Below are positions 6,931-13,970 of a stretch of 24,055 nt of DNA, piece by piece. The DNA is taken from positions 1 through 24,055 of the IMG/VR virus record IMGVR_UViG_3300027710_000134; one strand, 5' to 3'. The notes beneath the pieces are model-generated. The model was given only the letters and a program-made list of their open reading frames with translations, was not told the origin of the DNA and did no database searches. Position 1 is the stretch's first letter; each line of letters opens with the position of its first letter. The stretch is from a virus. The position numbers were made by a program, and so were the translations under genes.

Positions 6931-7239
6931 CTTCCATTTTACACCTTCTTTGTGTAATACCCGCTGACAGTTAGCGCATACTGTTTTTAAGTTTGTGTAT
7001 CTTCCATTGGTTAGATTACCATCAACATGAAACACATTAAATGTTTCTGAGTGTTGACTCTTAAACCCGCATTTATCGCATTCGTTCTTTTTCTTATATC
7101 CGGATAACGCCCATAGCGGCTTTCCGTCCTTCCTGTCTCTTGAGCAATGGTCGCAGGTTGACCTATAAAATGGTTTACCTTCTTTGTAGTAGTTTACAGC
7201 CACAGGCCGCTCTCCGCATTTTTTACAAAGTTTTCTCAT
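6904..7239 (-). CDS. HNH-type endonuclease with zinc ribbons
   Basis: The 111-residue basic protein has two zinc-binding sets. The first is C5-x2-C8 with C29-x2-C32. The second is C54-x2-C57 with C88-x2-C91, which brackets the nuclease motif FHVDGNLTNGRYTNLKTVC (70-88). His71 and Asp73, followed by Asn residues and 'NLKTVC', fit the beta-beta-alpha-metal (HNH) fold used by homing and phage endonucleases. It would cut DNA; the target is unknown. It is on the minus strand, inserted among rightward genes, next to a dNMP kinase that also looks inserted. This suggests a mobile or cargo cassette. It has its own TTAAATA late motif (7270-7276) and a terminator in its 3' end. Confidence 0.8.
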   Translation of the reverse strand: MRKLCKKCGERPVAVNYYKEGKPFYRSTCDHCSRDRKDGKPLWALSGYKKKNECDKCGFKSQHSETFNVFHVDGNLTNGRYTNLKTVCANCQRVLHKEGVKWKQGDLRPDF

Positions 7240-7269
7240 ACCCGCCCTTTTTGTGCCCTTTTCTCCTTG

Positions 7270-7276
7270 TATTTAA
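7270..7276 (-). promoter_or_regulatory. Late-promoter-like motif TTAAATA for the HNH gene
   Basis: The minus strand reads TTAAATA about 30 bases before the HNH ATG. The predicted +1 is near 7264, giving a ~25-nt leader. It is back-to-back with the gp18 late motif at 7300-7306. Confidence 0.45.
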
Positions 7277-7299
7277 CCGCTATTTTTTACCATAAGCGA

Positions 7300-7306
7300 C
7301 TAAATA
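7300..7306 (+). promoter_or_regulatory. Late promoter CTAAATA for gp18
   Basis: The predicted +1 is about 7312, giving a 26-nt leader that contains a strong AAGGAG site (7325-7330) before the ATG at 7338. Unlike several other late genes here, the sheath gene has a normal leader, which fits a need for very high translation. Confidence 0.65.
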
Positions 7307-7337
7307 AAACAAAGTAAATCCACTAAGGAGTTTTAAG

Positions 7338-10277
7338 ATGGCAACATTACAATCACCAGGCGTAAGCGTATCAGTTATAGATGAGAGTTTCTATACTCCT
7401 GCAGGCGCCGGAACAGTTCCAATGATTTTCGTAGCAACTGGACAAGACAAAGCTAACGGATCCGGAACAGGAATCGCACAAGGCACAACAGCAGCCAATG
7501 CTGGCAAAGTTTGGGTAATCACAAGTCAACGTGATTTAACTGACACATTTGGTACACCGTACTTTGAAACTGATGCCGAAGGCAATTCAGTACACGGTGG
7601 TGAACTAAACGAATACGGCTTACAGGCTGCTTATAGCTTGCTAGGTGTTAGTAGCAAAGCGTACATTGTACGTGGCGATGTAAACACAAGCGAACTAGCA
7701 GCGTCTGCTAATGCTCCAACTGGTAACCCTGTTGCTGGTACATACTGGGTTTCAACAGATACAACTAAGTTTGGTATTAACGAGTGGAATAGTTCTACAG
7801 GTAAGTTTACTGTAAAAACTCCTCTTGTTATTGATAACAATAACATAGACAACACAGAAGTTTATGACGGTTCTGCACCAGCAGACGGATTTGGTACAGT
7901 TGGTGATTATGCCGTTGTTCTAACAAGCGACAATACTAACACAACATTCTACAAAACTTCTGCTGGTACATGGACTGAAGTTAAGACTGGTTTTGATAGC
8001 GGCAAGATTGTGGTACTTGCAGCTCACTATGATTATCCAGACTTTACAGCTGGCGGATTAAATGCAGATAACGGCAGTGTTTGGATCAAGACAACAACTC
8101 CAAGCAACGGCGCAGCATGGGATGTTCGTTATTTTAACGGAACTACATCTCAGTGGACTTCTACTACAGCTAACTTATATCCAAGTACAGCGGCAGCTAT
8201 TCAGAAGTTAGACGCTACTACCGGCGGAAACAAAATTGCATTAGGTACTGTTATCGTAGAATACGACTATAAGCACGGTGCAGGAGCATCCAACGCTAGT
8301 GCAAATTACAAATTATGGATTCGCTATAGAAACAGCCCAACTAGTATTACATTAACATCTACACAAGCATCTGCTGTTGGTGCTTTTACTATTAAAGAAA
8401 CACTAGCAAATGGTACATGGAGTGGCCCAGCCACAATTACATTGGCGCAAATTACCGACAAACTAGGTAAGCAAATTTCTGATAAAATCAATCAGAATTC
8501 TTCTTTAGTAAACGTAAATGCAACATGGGATCCAGTTACTAATAGACTAACAATTACTCACGCACTAGGCGGAGAAATGGTGTTTGAACAAACTACTAAC
8601 CAACCGTTAGTTGACTTAGGATTCAGCGAGTCTGTTGCAAACCTATACGACGGTTCTACATACGATGCATATGACTTTGTTGCTACAAACTGGAAGCCAT
8701 TGGTTTACGAAGCACAAACAACTGCTCCTGTAACAACTCCAGCAGACGGTACAAAATGGTTTGACTCTGGTCTTGATGTTGACATTATGTACAACAACGG
8801 AACAGAGTGGACTGGCTACTTGAACGCTTTCCCTGCATCGGATCCATTAGGACCAACAGTGGCAGCAAGTGCTCCAACTACACAACAAGACGGTTTATCT
8901 TCTCTTGTATTTGGTGACATTTGGGTTGATACTTCTAATCCAGACATGTACGGTAGAAACATTTATGTTTATGATGGTTCTGCTTGGGTACTACAAAACG
9001 TAGAAGATCACGATACACCAGACGGTTGGGTATTTGAAGATGCACGTTGGGGCGCAGCCGGCGCAGAAGCTGATGCCGCAAGTATTGTTGCATTACTATC
9101 CAGCGACTATGTTGATCCAGATTGTCCAGATCCTCGTGTATATCCACGTGGTACACGCCTATGGAATACACGCCGTAGCGGAAACAACGTAAAACAATAC
9201 CACGCTGGTTACATCGATATCAATTCTACAAACCCACGTCAGGGCGACGAGTCTATGGACTTGTACGCTCCAGATCGTTGGGTAACTGCTAGCCCTAACG
9301 ACTTGAAAGATGTTGGTCAGTTTGGTCGTTTAGCACAACGTAGTGTGGTTATCAAATCTCTAAAAGCAATGGTTACTTCTAACCAGGCTATCCGTGATAC
9401 AGATACACTAAACTTTAACTTGATTGCAACTCCTGGTTATCCAGAGCTAATGCAAAATATGGTTGAATTTAACGTAGACAACGGACAAACAGCGGTTATC
9501 ATTGGTGATACACCTTTCCGCTTAGAGCCAACAGGTACTGCATTGACTGCATACGGTAAGAACACTTCATTAGAAGCTGACAACAATGATGCCGCAGCAG
9601 TTACATATAGCACAGAACTAGCAATGTTCTATCCAAGTGGCTTTACAAATGACAACATGGGTAACAGTATTGTTGTTCCTCCAAGTCACATGATGATGCG
9701 TACAATTGTAAACAGCGATAACAAGAGTTATCTATGGTTTGCTCCAGCAGGTACACGTCGTGGTACAGTAGACAACGCTTCTAGTGTTGGTTACTTAAAC
9801 GAAAACGGTGAATACAAGACAGTAAGTCTGCACCAAGGTTTACGCGATGTATTGCAAGATCCAGCAGTTGCTATTAACCCAATTGCAACATTGCCAGGTG
9901 TTGGTTTAGTTAACATGGGACAACGTACTCGCGCTCAAAACGCAAGTGCATTAGACAGAATTAACGTAAGCCGTTTGATTGCATATCTACGTAGACAACT
10001 AGCTATCTTAGCAAAGCCATATTTGTTTGAACCTAACGATAGTCAAACACGTCACGAAGTTAAAGCAGCAGTTGATGCATTGTTAACTGAGTTGGTAAGC
10101 CAACGTGCTTTATACGACTTCTTGGTAGTTTGTGATAGTTCTAACAACACACCTGCAAGAATCGATCGCAGTGAACTATGGGTTGATATTGCTATTGAAC
10201 CAGTTAAGGCTGTAGAGTTTATCTACATTCCTTTACGAATCATGAATACCGGCGAAATTGCAGCCGGTTCGAAATAA
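7338..10277 (+). CDS. 18: Tail sheath protein gp18 (enlarged)
   Basis: This is the contractile sheath subunit. It begins MATLQSPGVSVSVIDESFYT and has the N-terminal sheath pattern VPMIFVATG and VWVITSQRDLTDTFGTPYF, then YGLQAAYSLLGVSSKAYIVR (93-112). The conserved C-terminal sheath domain follows: INPIATLPGVGLVNMGQRT, LDRINVSRLIAYLRRQLAIL, and a last strand region VKAVEFIYIPLRIM. The length is 979 residues against 659 in T4 gp18. The excess lies in about residues 120-560, built of repeated modules with a Gly-x-x-Trp strand and a Tyr-x-Gly-x-x-Trp strand (about 126-160, 177-217, 244-275, 467-495 and 522-554). These probably form domains projecting outward from the sheath. The start is clear, with AAGGAG eight bases upstream. 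gp19 follows after 15 bases. Confidence 0.95.
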   Translation: MATLQSPGVSVSVIDESFYTPAGAGTVPMIFVATGQDKANGSGTGIAQGTTAANAGKVWVITSQRDLTDTFGTPYFETDAEGNSVHGGELNEYGLQAAYSLLGVSSKAYIVRGDVNTSELAASANAPTGNPVAGTYWVSTDTTKFGINEWNSSTGKFTVKTPLVIDNNNIDNTEVYDGSAPADGFGTVGDYAVVLTSDNTNTTFYKTSAGTWTEVKTGFDSGKIVVLAAHYDYPDFTAGGLNADNGSVWIKTTTPSNGAAWDVRYFNGTTSQWTSTTANLYPSTAAAIQKLDATTGGNKIALGTVIVEYDYKHGAGASNASANYKLWIRYRNSPTSITLTSTQASAVGAFTIKETLANGTWSGPATITLAQITDKLGKQISDKINQNSSLVNVNATWDPVTNRLTITHALGGEMVFEQTTNQPLVDLGFSESVANLYDGSTYDAYDFVATNWKPLVYEAQTTAPVTTPADGTKWFDSGLDVDIMYNNGTEWTGYLNAFPASDPLGPTVAASAPTTQQDGLSSLVFGDIWVDTSNPDMYGRNIYVYDGSAWVLQNVEDHDTPDGWVFEDARWGAAGAEADAASIVALLSSDYVDPDCPDPRVYPRGTRLWNTRRSGNNVKQYHAGYIDINSTNPRQGDESMDLYAPDRWVTASPNDLKDVGQFGRLAQRSVVIKSLKAMVTSNQAIRDTDTLNFNLIATPGYPELMQNMVEFNVDNGQTAVIIGDTPFRLEPTGTALTAYGKNTSLEADNNDAAAVTYSTELAMFYPSGFTNDNMGNSIVVPPSHMMMRTIVNSDNKSYLWFAPAGTRRGTVDNASSVGYLNENGEYKTVSLHQGLRDVLQDPAVAINPIATLPGVGLVNMGQRTRAQNASALDRINVSRLIAYLRRQLAILAKPYLFEPNDSQTRHEVKAAVDALLTELVSQRALYDFLVVCDSSNNTPARIDRSELWVDIAIEPVKAVEFIYIPLRIMNTGEIAAGSK
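7713..8999 (+). repeat. Repeated Trp/Tyr-Gly-Trp modules in gp18 insertion region
   Basis: At protein level about five degenerate copies are visible. Landmarks are PVAGTYWVST...NSSTGKF, VGDYAVVLTS...SAGTWTEV, NGSVWIKTTT...YFNGTTSQW, ADGTKWFDSG...YNNGTEW and FGDIWVDTSN...YDGSAW. The spacing is irregular, and the copies are diverged, not exact tandem repeats. Confidence 0.6.
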
Positions 10278-10292
10278 TAAGGAGCATTAGAA

Positions 10293-10928
10293 ATGCCAAT
10301 CGCAAGTTTATCAAGATTTTCAGTTCCGCTAGACACAGACCAAAGCTCCGCAAGCCAAGGTTTGTTAATGCCAAAGTTAGCGTACCGCTTCCGTGTTACG
10401 CTAGTTGACTTTGGTGTTGGCGGCGCACCTGCAACAGAATTAACAAAACAAGTTATGACTGTTGATCGTCCAAAGCCAAGCTTCGACGAACAAGTTATAC
10501 ACGTTTACAATAGCCAAGTTAAGATCTTAGGTAAGCCTAAGTTTGATGACATCAAGTTGAAACTACGTGACGACATGACTAACTTAGTTACAAACAAAGT
10601 TGGTGAACAAATGCAGAAACAGTTTGACTTCTTTGAACAAGCTAGTGCTGCATCTGGTCTAGATTATAAGTTCACAACTTACATTGAAATCCTAGACGGT
10701 GGCAATGGTGCTTATCAGCCAATTCCACTAGAAACATTTGAAGTACAAGGTTGCTGGATTAAGTCTGTTGCATATGACGGAGGCGACTACTCCAAGAGTG
10801 ATCCACTAGGTATTGAATTAACTATCTGTTATGATAACGCATTACAGACAGTTGGTATTAACGGTGGACTAGTAGGCTTAGGCTTACCAGTCGGACGTAC
10901 AGTCGGAACAACAGCTATCGGTAGTTAA
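10293..10928 (+). CDS. 19: Tail tube protein gp19
   Basis: The 211-residue protein forms the inner tail tube through which DNA passes. The family pattern is visible: KLAYRFRVTLVDFG (29-42), a Val-Met-Thr-Val-Asp-Arg-Pro segment where the strand packs into the ring, DIKLKLRDDM (65-74), QKQFDFFEQA, YKFTTYIEILDG, and the late FEVQGCWIKSVAYDGGDYSK followed by LGIELTICYDNA. T4 gp19 is 163 aa, so this one has a longer N terminus and a Gly-rich C-terminal tail (VGINGGLVGLGLPVGRTVG). It is directly downstream of the sheath gene with an AAGGAG site (10279-10286 region). The pair is followed by a terminator. Confidence 0.92.
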   Translation: MPIASLSRFSVPLDTDQSSASQGLLMPKLAYRFRVTLVDFGVGGAPATELTKQVMTVDRPKPSFDEQVIHVYNSQVKILGKPKFDDIKLKLRDDMTNLVTNKVGEQMQKQFDFFEQASAASGLDYKFTTYIEILDGGNGAYQPIPLETFEVQGCWIKSVAYDGGDYSKSDPLGIELTICYDNALQTVGINGGLVGLGLPVGRTVGTTAIGS

Positions 10929-10945
10929 TACTTCCAAACAGAAAG

Positions 10946-10970
10946 AAGCTCGGGAAACCGGGCTTTTTTT
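10946..10970 (+). terminator. Intrinsic terminator after gp19
   Basis: AAGCTCGG-GAAA-CCGGGCTT forms a stem with a GAAA tetraloop and one G-U pair, followed by a run of Ts (10964-10970). It ends the gp18-gp19 transcript four bases before the next late promoter motif. Confidence 0.85.
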
Positions 10971-10974
10971 GTGG

Positions 10975-10982
10975 CATAAATA
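10975..10982 (+). promoter_or_regulatory. Late promoter CATAAATA
   Basis: Seven of eight bases match TATAAATA. Six bases after the last A is 10988, exactly the A of the downstream ATG. It starts four bases after the T run of the preceding terminator. Confidence 0.7.
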
Positions 10983-10987
10983 ATAAT

Positions 10988-12073
10988 ATGAGTAATGCAT
11001 TCCACAACTTTCTGAGCAATAACGGTCAAGGCACATCGTTTAAAGGCTATTCCCATGCGACTAACTTATATGTTAATGGCAATTTTAAAAATGCTCCAAA
11101 GTTTGGATTTTTATATTTTGTATCATTTAATATAAATGCTGAGGTTATTGGTAATAACAGTGCATGGTATAACAAAGGAAAAGATTATGTTGCCGGTATG
11201 TTGGTTAAAAGAATTGACATGCCTAAATTTAAAATCTCAACAGAAACAGTTAACCAATATAACAGAAAAACAAAGATACAAACCAAGATAGATTACGAAG
11301 CTGTAAGTGTTGAATTCCATGATGACAACAGCGAAATTACAAATAATCTATGGACTCATTATTACAAGTATTACTACGCAGACAGCAACTACGGCGATGC
11401 TGTAGGAGGAAGTGATTCATCCCCTGCATACGGAGATACAAAATATAATGAAAGATCTAATGCATACGGTTTTGATACTCCTAAACAAATACCATTTTTT
11501 AGAAGCATAGACATCTATGTTTTACACCAGGGCAATTTTACTAAAATAACTTTAGTAAATCCAATTATTTCTTCTTGGGACCATGATAGTTTAGAACAGG
11601 CAGGAACCAGTAAGATATTACAAAATAAGATGTCTTTGGTATACGAGGATGTATTTTATAATTACGGAGTTATCAAAGAGAACGAAGATGCCCAAGGATA
11701 TTCTGCTGTTTACTACGATAACGAACCTGGCTCATTATCAGTTGGCGGCAACATAGAAAATTCAAGACCGGATAATGTTGTTAATCAAGCCGCAGTTTTT
11801 GGACCTCCTCAAGATAATCCAAGACCTATTCCACAATACCCTTCTCCACAACCTCTTGAATATAGTCAAAGTCAGCTGAACAAATCATCTGCACAAATGC
11901 AACCTTCATATGCAACTCCGCGGCCTATTGGGTCAGGAACAGTTGGACTTGGACAAGCAAGACGCCCAAGTGGCTTTAGTATCTCTGGCATAAGCATTTG
12001 GTCAGGGTATGGCGGTCTACACGGAAAAGCAGTTGTACAGGCCGGCCCTATTAGATTGGTACTTAAGAAATGA
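10988..12073 (+). CDS. Tube-fold baseplate/tail protein (gp54/gp19-like)
   Basis: The 361-residue protein has the features of the phage tube-protein fold: an early FGFLYFVSFNI strand (residues 39-49), VKRIDMPKFKISTETVNQYN (73-92), KIDYEAVSVEFHDDNSEITN (99-118), a helix with WTHYYKYYYAD, and a closing segment RSIDIYVLHQGNFTKITLVNP followed by ISSWDHDSLEQAG and MSLVYEDVFY. This order matches T4 gp54, the tube initiator on the baseplate, as well as gp19. The C-terminal ~100 residues are low-complexity and rich in Pro, Gln and Ser, ending with a Gly-rich segment. gp54 is the likelier role, but a second tube or other baseplate protein is possible. The gene has its own late promoter with predicted +1 at the ATG, and its stop overlaps the next start (ATGA). 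Confidence 0.6.
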   Translation: MSNAFHNFLSNNGQGTSFKGYSHATNLYVNGNFKNAPKFGFLYFVSFNINAEVIGNNSAWYNKGKDYVAGMLVKRIDMPKFKISTETVNQYNRKTKIQTKIDYEAVSVEFHDDNSEITNNLWTHYYKYYYADSNYGDAVGGSDSSPAYGDTKYNERSNAYGFDTPKQIPFFRSIDIYVLHQGNFTKITLVNPIISSWDHDSLEQAGTSKILQNKMSLVYEDVFYNYGVIKENEDAQGYSAVYYDNEPGSLSVGGNIENSRPDNVVNQAAVFGPPQDNPRPIPQYPSPQPLEYSQSQLNKSSAQMQPSYATPRPIGSGTVGLGQARRPSGFSISGISIWSGYGGLHGKAVVQAGPIRLVLKK

Positions 12074-12429
12074 GTTACAGTAATCTCCCACCTTCACCAA
12101 CTAATTCTATCTCTGCTTCTGCAGATGGATTATATGTAAAACCTCTTGAATTAGATCCTGCAACATTTAACATGATGAAAGGGTTCTTTGAAAGCCGTCA
12201 ATTTGATAAGGTAGCCGCAGAAACTATTGCCGTTGCAATTATTAAACAGGCAAAGATGGATGGATATAATCCACTACAAGTACTAGATACATTAAAGGGC
12301 ATTGACTCTCTAACATTGAATTCGGTAGTATCTGATATATTAAACTTTAATAGATACAAAACAAGTATGTTAGGCCACTCATTAAATAATGCTCCATTTG
12401 AACCTATCGCACGAAATATTTTAGCATGA
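12070..12429 (+). CDS. Small conserved phage protein (119 aa), function unknown
   Basis: The start overlaps the preceding stop as ATGA, and its own stop overlaps the gp4 start in the same way, so all three genes are translationally coupled. The N terminus is Pro/Ser-rich (NLPPSPTNSISASADGLYV). Then comes a mostly helical body: ELDPATFNMMKGFFESRQFD, AAETIAVAIIKQAKMDGYN and QVLDTLKGIDSLTLNSVVSD, ending with NFNRYKTSMLGHS. No enzyme motif is present. The position between a tube-fold protein and gp4 suggests a virion or assembly role, possibly baseplate, but I cannot name it. Confidence 0.65.
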   Translation: MSYSNLPPSPTNSISASADGLYVKPLELDPATFNMMKGFFESRQFDKVAAETIAVAIIKQAKMDGYNPLQVLDTLKGIDSLTLNSVVSDILNFNRYKTSMLGHSLNNAPFEPIARNILA

Positions 12430-12869
12430 GTTTGAAATTCTCTAAGGGTGCTTACAAATTAAAGAACCCTGACAAATATGTAGGATCAAAAGATCCGGTA
12501 TATCGCAGTGGTTGGGAAATTGCAGTTATGCGAATGTGTGACGAAAATCCTGCTATTGAGCAGTGGGCAAGTGAGCCAGTAAGGATTCCGTATCGAGACC
12601 CACTTACTGGTAAACAGACTGTATATGTACCCGACTTCCTAGTAATGTTTATAGATCGCAATCAAAAAAAACATGCAGAGTTATGGGAAGTAAAGCCTGC
12701 AAATCAACAGCTAATAGAAAAAGTTGGTAAAAATCCATACAATCAAGCACAGTTTGTAAAGAATCAAGCCAAGTGGGCCGCAGCAAATATATGGTGTAGA
12801 AATCAAGGGATTAAGTTTCGTATCCTTAACGAGCACGATATTTTTCATAGCCCTGGTAAAAGTCGATAA
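12426..12869 (+). CDS. 4: Head completion protein gp4, PD-(D/E)xK nuclease-like
   Basis: The 147-residue protein matches the T4 gp4 (gp50/gp4) head-completion family in size and pattern. PVYRSGWEIAVMRMCDENP (24-42) is the conserved opening helix. QWASEPVRIPYRDPLTGK (46-63) leads to VYVPDFLVMF (67-76), and then ELWEVKPANQ (85-94). Asp70 in PDF with Glu88-x-Lys90 gives a PD-(D/E)xK nuclease-type active site, with Glu31 as a possible further acidic residue. In T4 the protein acts after packaging, before tail joining, possibly trimming DNA ends or blocking the portal. The start is coupled by ATGA to the upstream gene. The small terminase follows nine bases later. Confidence 0.85.
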   Translation: MSLKFSKGAYKLKNPDKYVGSKDPVYRSGWEIAVMRMCDENPAIEQWASEPVRIPYRDPLTGKQTVYVPDFLVMFIDRNQKKHAELWEVKPANQQLIEKVGKNPYNQAQFVKNQAKWAAANIWCRNQGIKFRILNEHDIFHSPGKSR

Positions 12870-12877
12870 GTAAAGAT

Positions 12878-13366
12878 ATGACAAAGAAACTTGAAGAACT
12901 TTTAAACTTGCCGCAAGCCGAAGAAGAACTCTTGGTTACGCCTGAGCCTGAACCGACAACTCCGCAACACGTAATTAGTTTAGAAGAAAAACTAGAAGAA
13001 TTTGATAAAATTGCTGCCGCATTACCTAGAGTAAAAGGGCTAGGCGATGTTAGCGATATGGAATTAGACGGTCTTGCTAGCAAGGCAGAACAAGCATACG
13101 ACGACCTAATGGACTTAGGAATGAATGTTGATCCTAGATACGGATCTCGTATGTTTGAAATTGCGGCACAAATGATGAATGCCGCTATTACTGCTAAAAC
13201 AAACAAGATTGATAAAAAGTTAAAAATGGTGGACTTGCAGTTAAAGAAGTTAGCTATTGATAAGAAAAATGGCGGGGGAGACAACAACGGAACAGTAGAA
13301 GGTGAGGGTTATATCCTAACTGACCGTAATAGTATCCTCGAAAAACTAAAGAATCTTAATAAATAA
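12878..13366 (+). CDS. 16: Terminase small subunit gp16
   Basis: The 162-residue length is nearly that of T4 gp16 (164 aa). The layout matches: an acidic N-terminal linker (LLNLPQAEEELLVTPEPEP), a central pair of helices with DLMDLGMNVDPRYGSRMFE (76-94) and AAQMMNAAITAKTNKIDKKL (96-115), forming the coiled oligomerising core, and a flexible C terminus with YILTDRNSILEKLKNLNK. gp16 regulates the gp17 motor and helps it select DNA ends. No Shine-Dalgarno is obvious; GTAAAGAT precedes the ATG. Its stop codon is overlapped by the next gene's late promoter motif. Unlike T4, gp17 does not follow directly: two genes intervene. Confidence 0.85.
   Translation: MTKKLEELLNLPQAEEELLVTPEPEPTTPQHVISLEEKLEEFDKIAAALPRVKGLGDVSDMELDGLASKAEQAYDDLMDLGMNVDPRYGSRMFEIAAQMMNAAITAKTNKIDKKLKMVDLQLKKLAIDKKNGGGDNNGTVEGEGYILTDRNSILEKLKNLNK
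13358..13365 (+). promoter_or_regulatory. Late-promoter-like motif AATAAATA
   Basis: The motif overlaps the gp16 stop codon. The predicted +1 is about 13371, two bases before the ATG at 13373. Confidence 0.55.
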
Positions 13367-13372
13367 TACACT

Positions 13373-13969
13373 ATGAAATCATTCAAAGAACTCCTATCTG
13401 AAAACGCCCAGCAAAAGAAATACGATTTCCGTGTTAAGGTTGCAGGAACGTTTTCCACCGAGCAAGAGACTAAGTTAAAGTCCATGCTTGAGCGTTACCA
13501 GGTAAACGCATTTAAGAAAGTAGGCGTAACACCTATTCAATCACTTCCGCTAGACTTTCCACAAGTTAAAAACTGTGAAGTTAGCATTTACGAAGTTACA
13601 TTAGACTACCCTACTACCCAACAAGAACTTACTGAGTATCTTACTTCCGGGTTAGAAGTTAGCAAACAAAATCTAGTTGTTCGCAAACCAGGTGAACCAA
13701 GCGAAGGTTACCAAGAAGAAACTCCAAAACGCGAAGGCGCTTTGTTACAAGATCCCGACTATAAAGAATCTCCAAATGCACAATTTGAAGACTTTTATGG
13801 TGACAAGTATAACAGCGGATTTGTAAAAGAACTGAATGATATTCTAAAACTACAACGCAAGGCACGCGGAGAAGAAATTCCTATGGAAGCTGCCGCCAAA
13901 TTCAACACTGATTCAACAGACAAACAAGAAAGTCTTTTAAAGTTTCAGGCACAGGACCTAAGGAAATAA
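13373..13969 (+). CDS. Putative head-core protein with capsid-targeting-like N terminus (198 aa)
   Basis: The protein opens MKSFKELLSENAQ. This resembles the T4 capsid-targeting sequence MKTYQEFIAEA, which directs internal proteins into the prohead and is cut by the gp21 protease after [IL]-x-Glu. The LSE/N junction would fit that cut. Residues 15-105 alternate strands and helices (YDFRVKVAGTF, ETKLKSMLERYQVNAFKKVG, CEVSIYEVTLDYPTT), suggesting a small alpha/beta domain. The rest is charged and probably extended, with QFEDFYGDKYNSGFVKELND and a helical, basic end. No named family is recognised. A late motif lies immediately upstream. The next gene begins two bases after the stop. A role inside the head is inferred. 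Confidence 0.6.
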   Translation: MKSFKELLSENAQQKKYDFRVKVAGTFSTEQETKLKSMLERYQVNAFKKVGVTPIQSLPLDFPQVKNCEVSIYEVTLDYPTTQQELTEYLTSGLEVSKQNLVVRKPGEPSEGYQEETPKREGALLQDPDYKESPNAQFEDFYGDKYNSGFVKELNDILKLQRKARGEEIPMEAAAKFNTDSTDKQESLLKFQAQDLRK

Positions 13970-13970
13970 T

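Noticed and set aside
12826-13287. 153-aa leftward open frame opposite gp16
   Set aside because: Ser/Phe-rich composition typical of an antisense shadow. gp16 on the plus strand is well supported.
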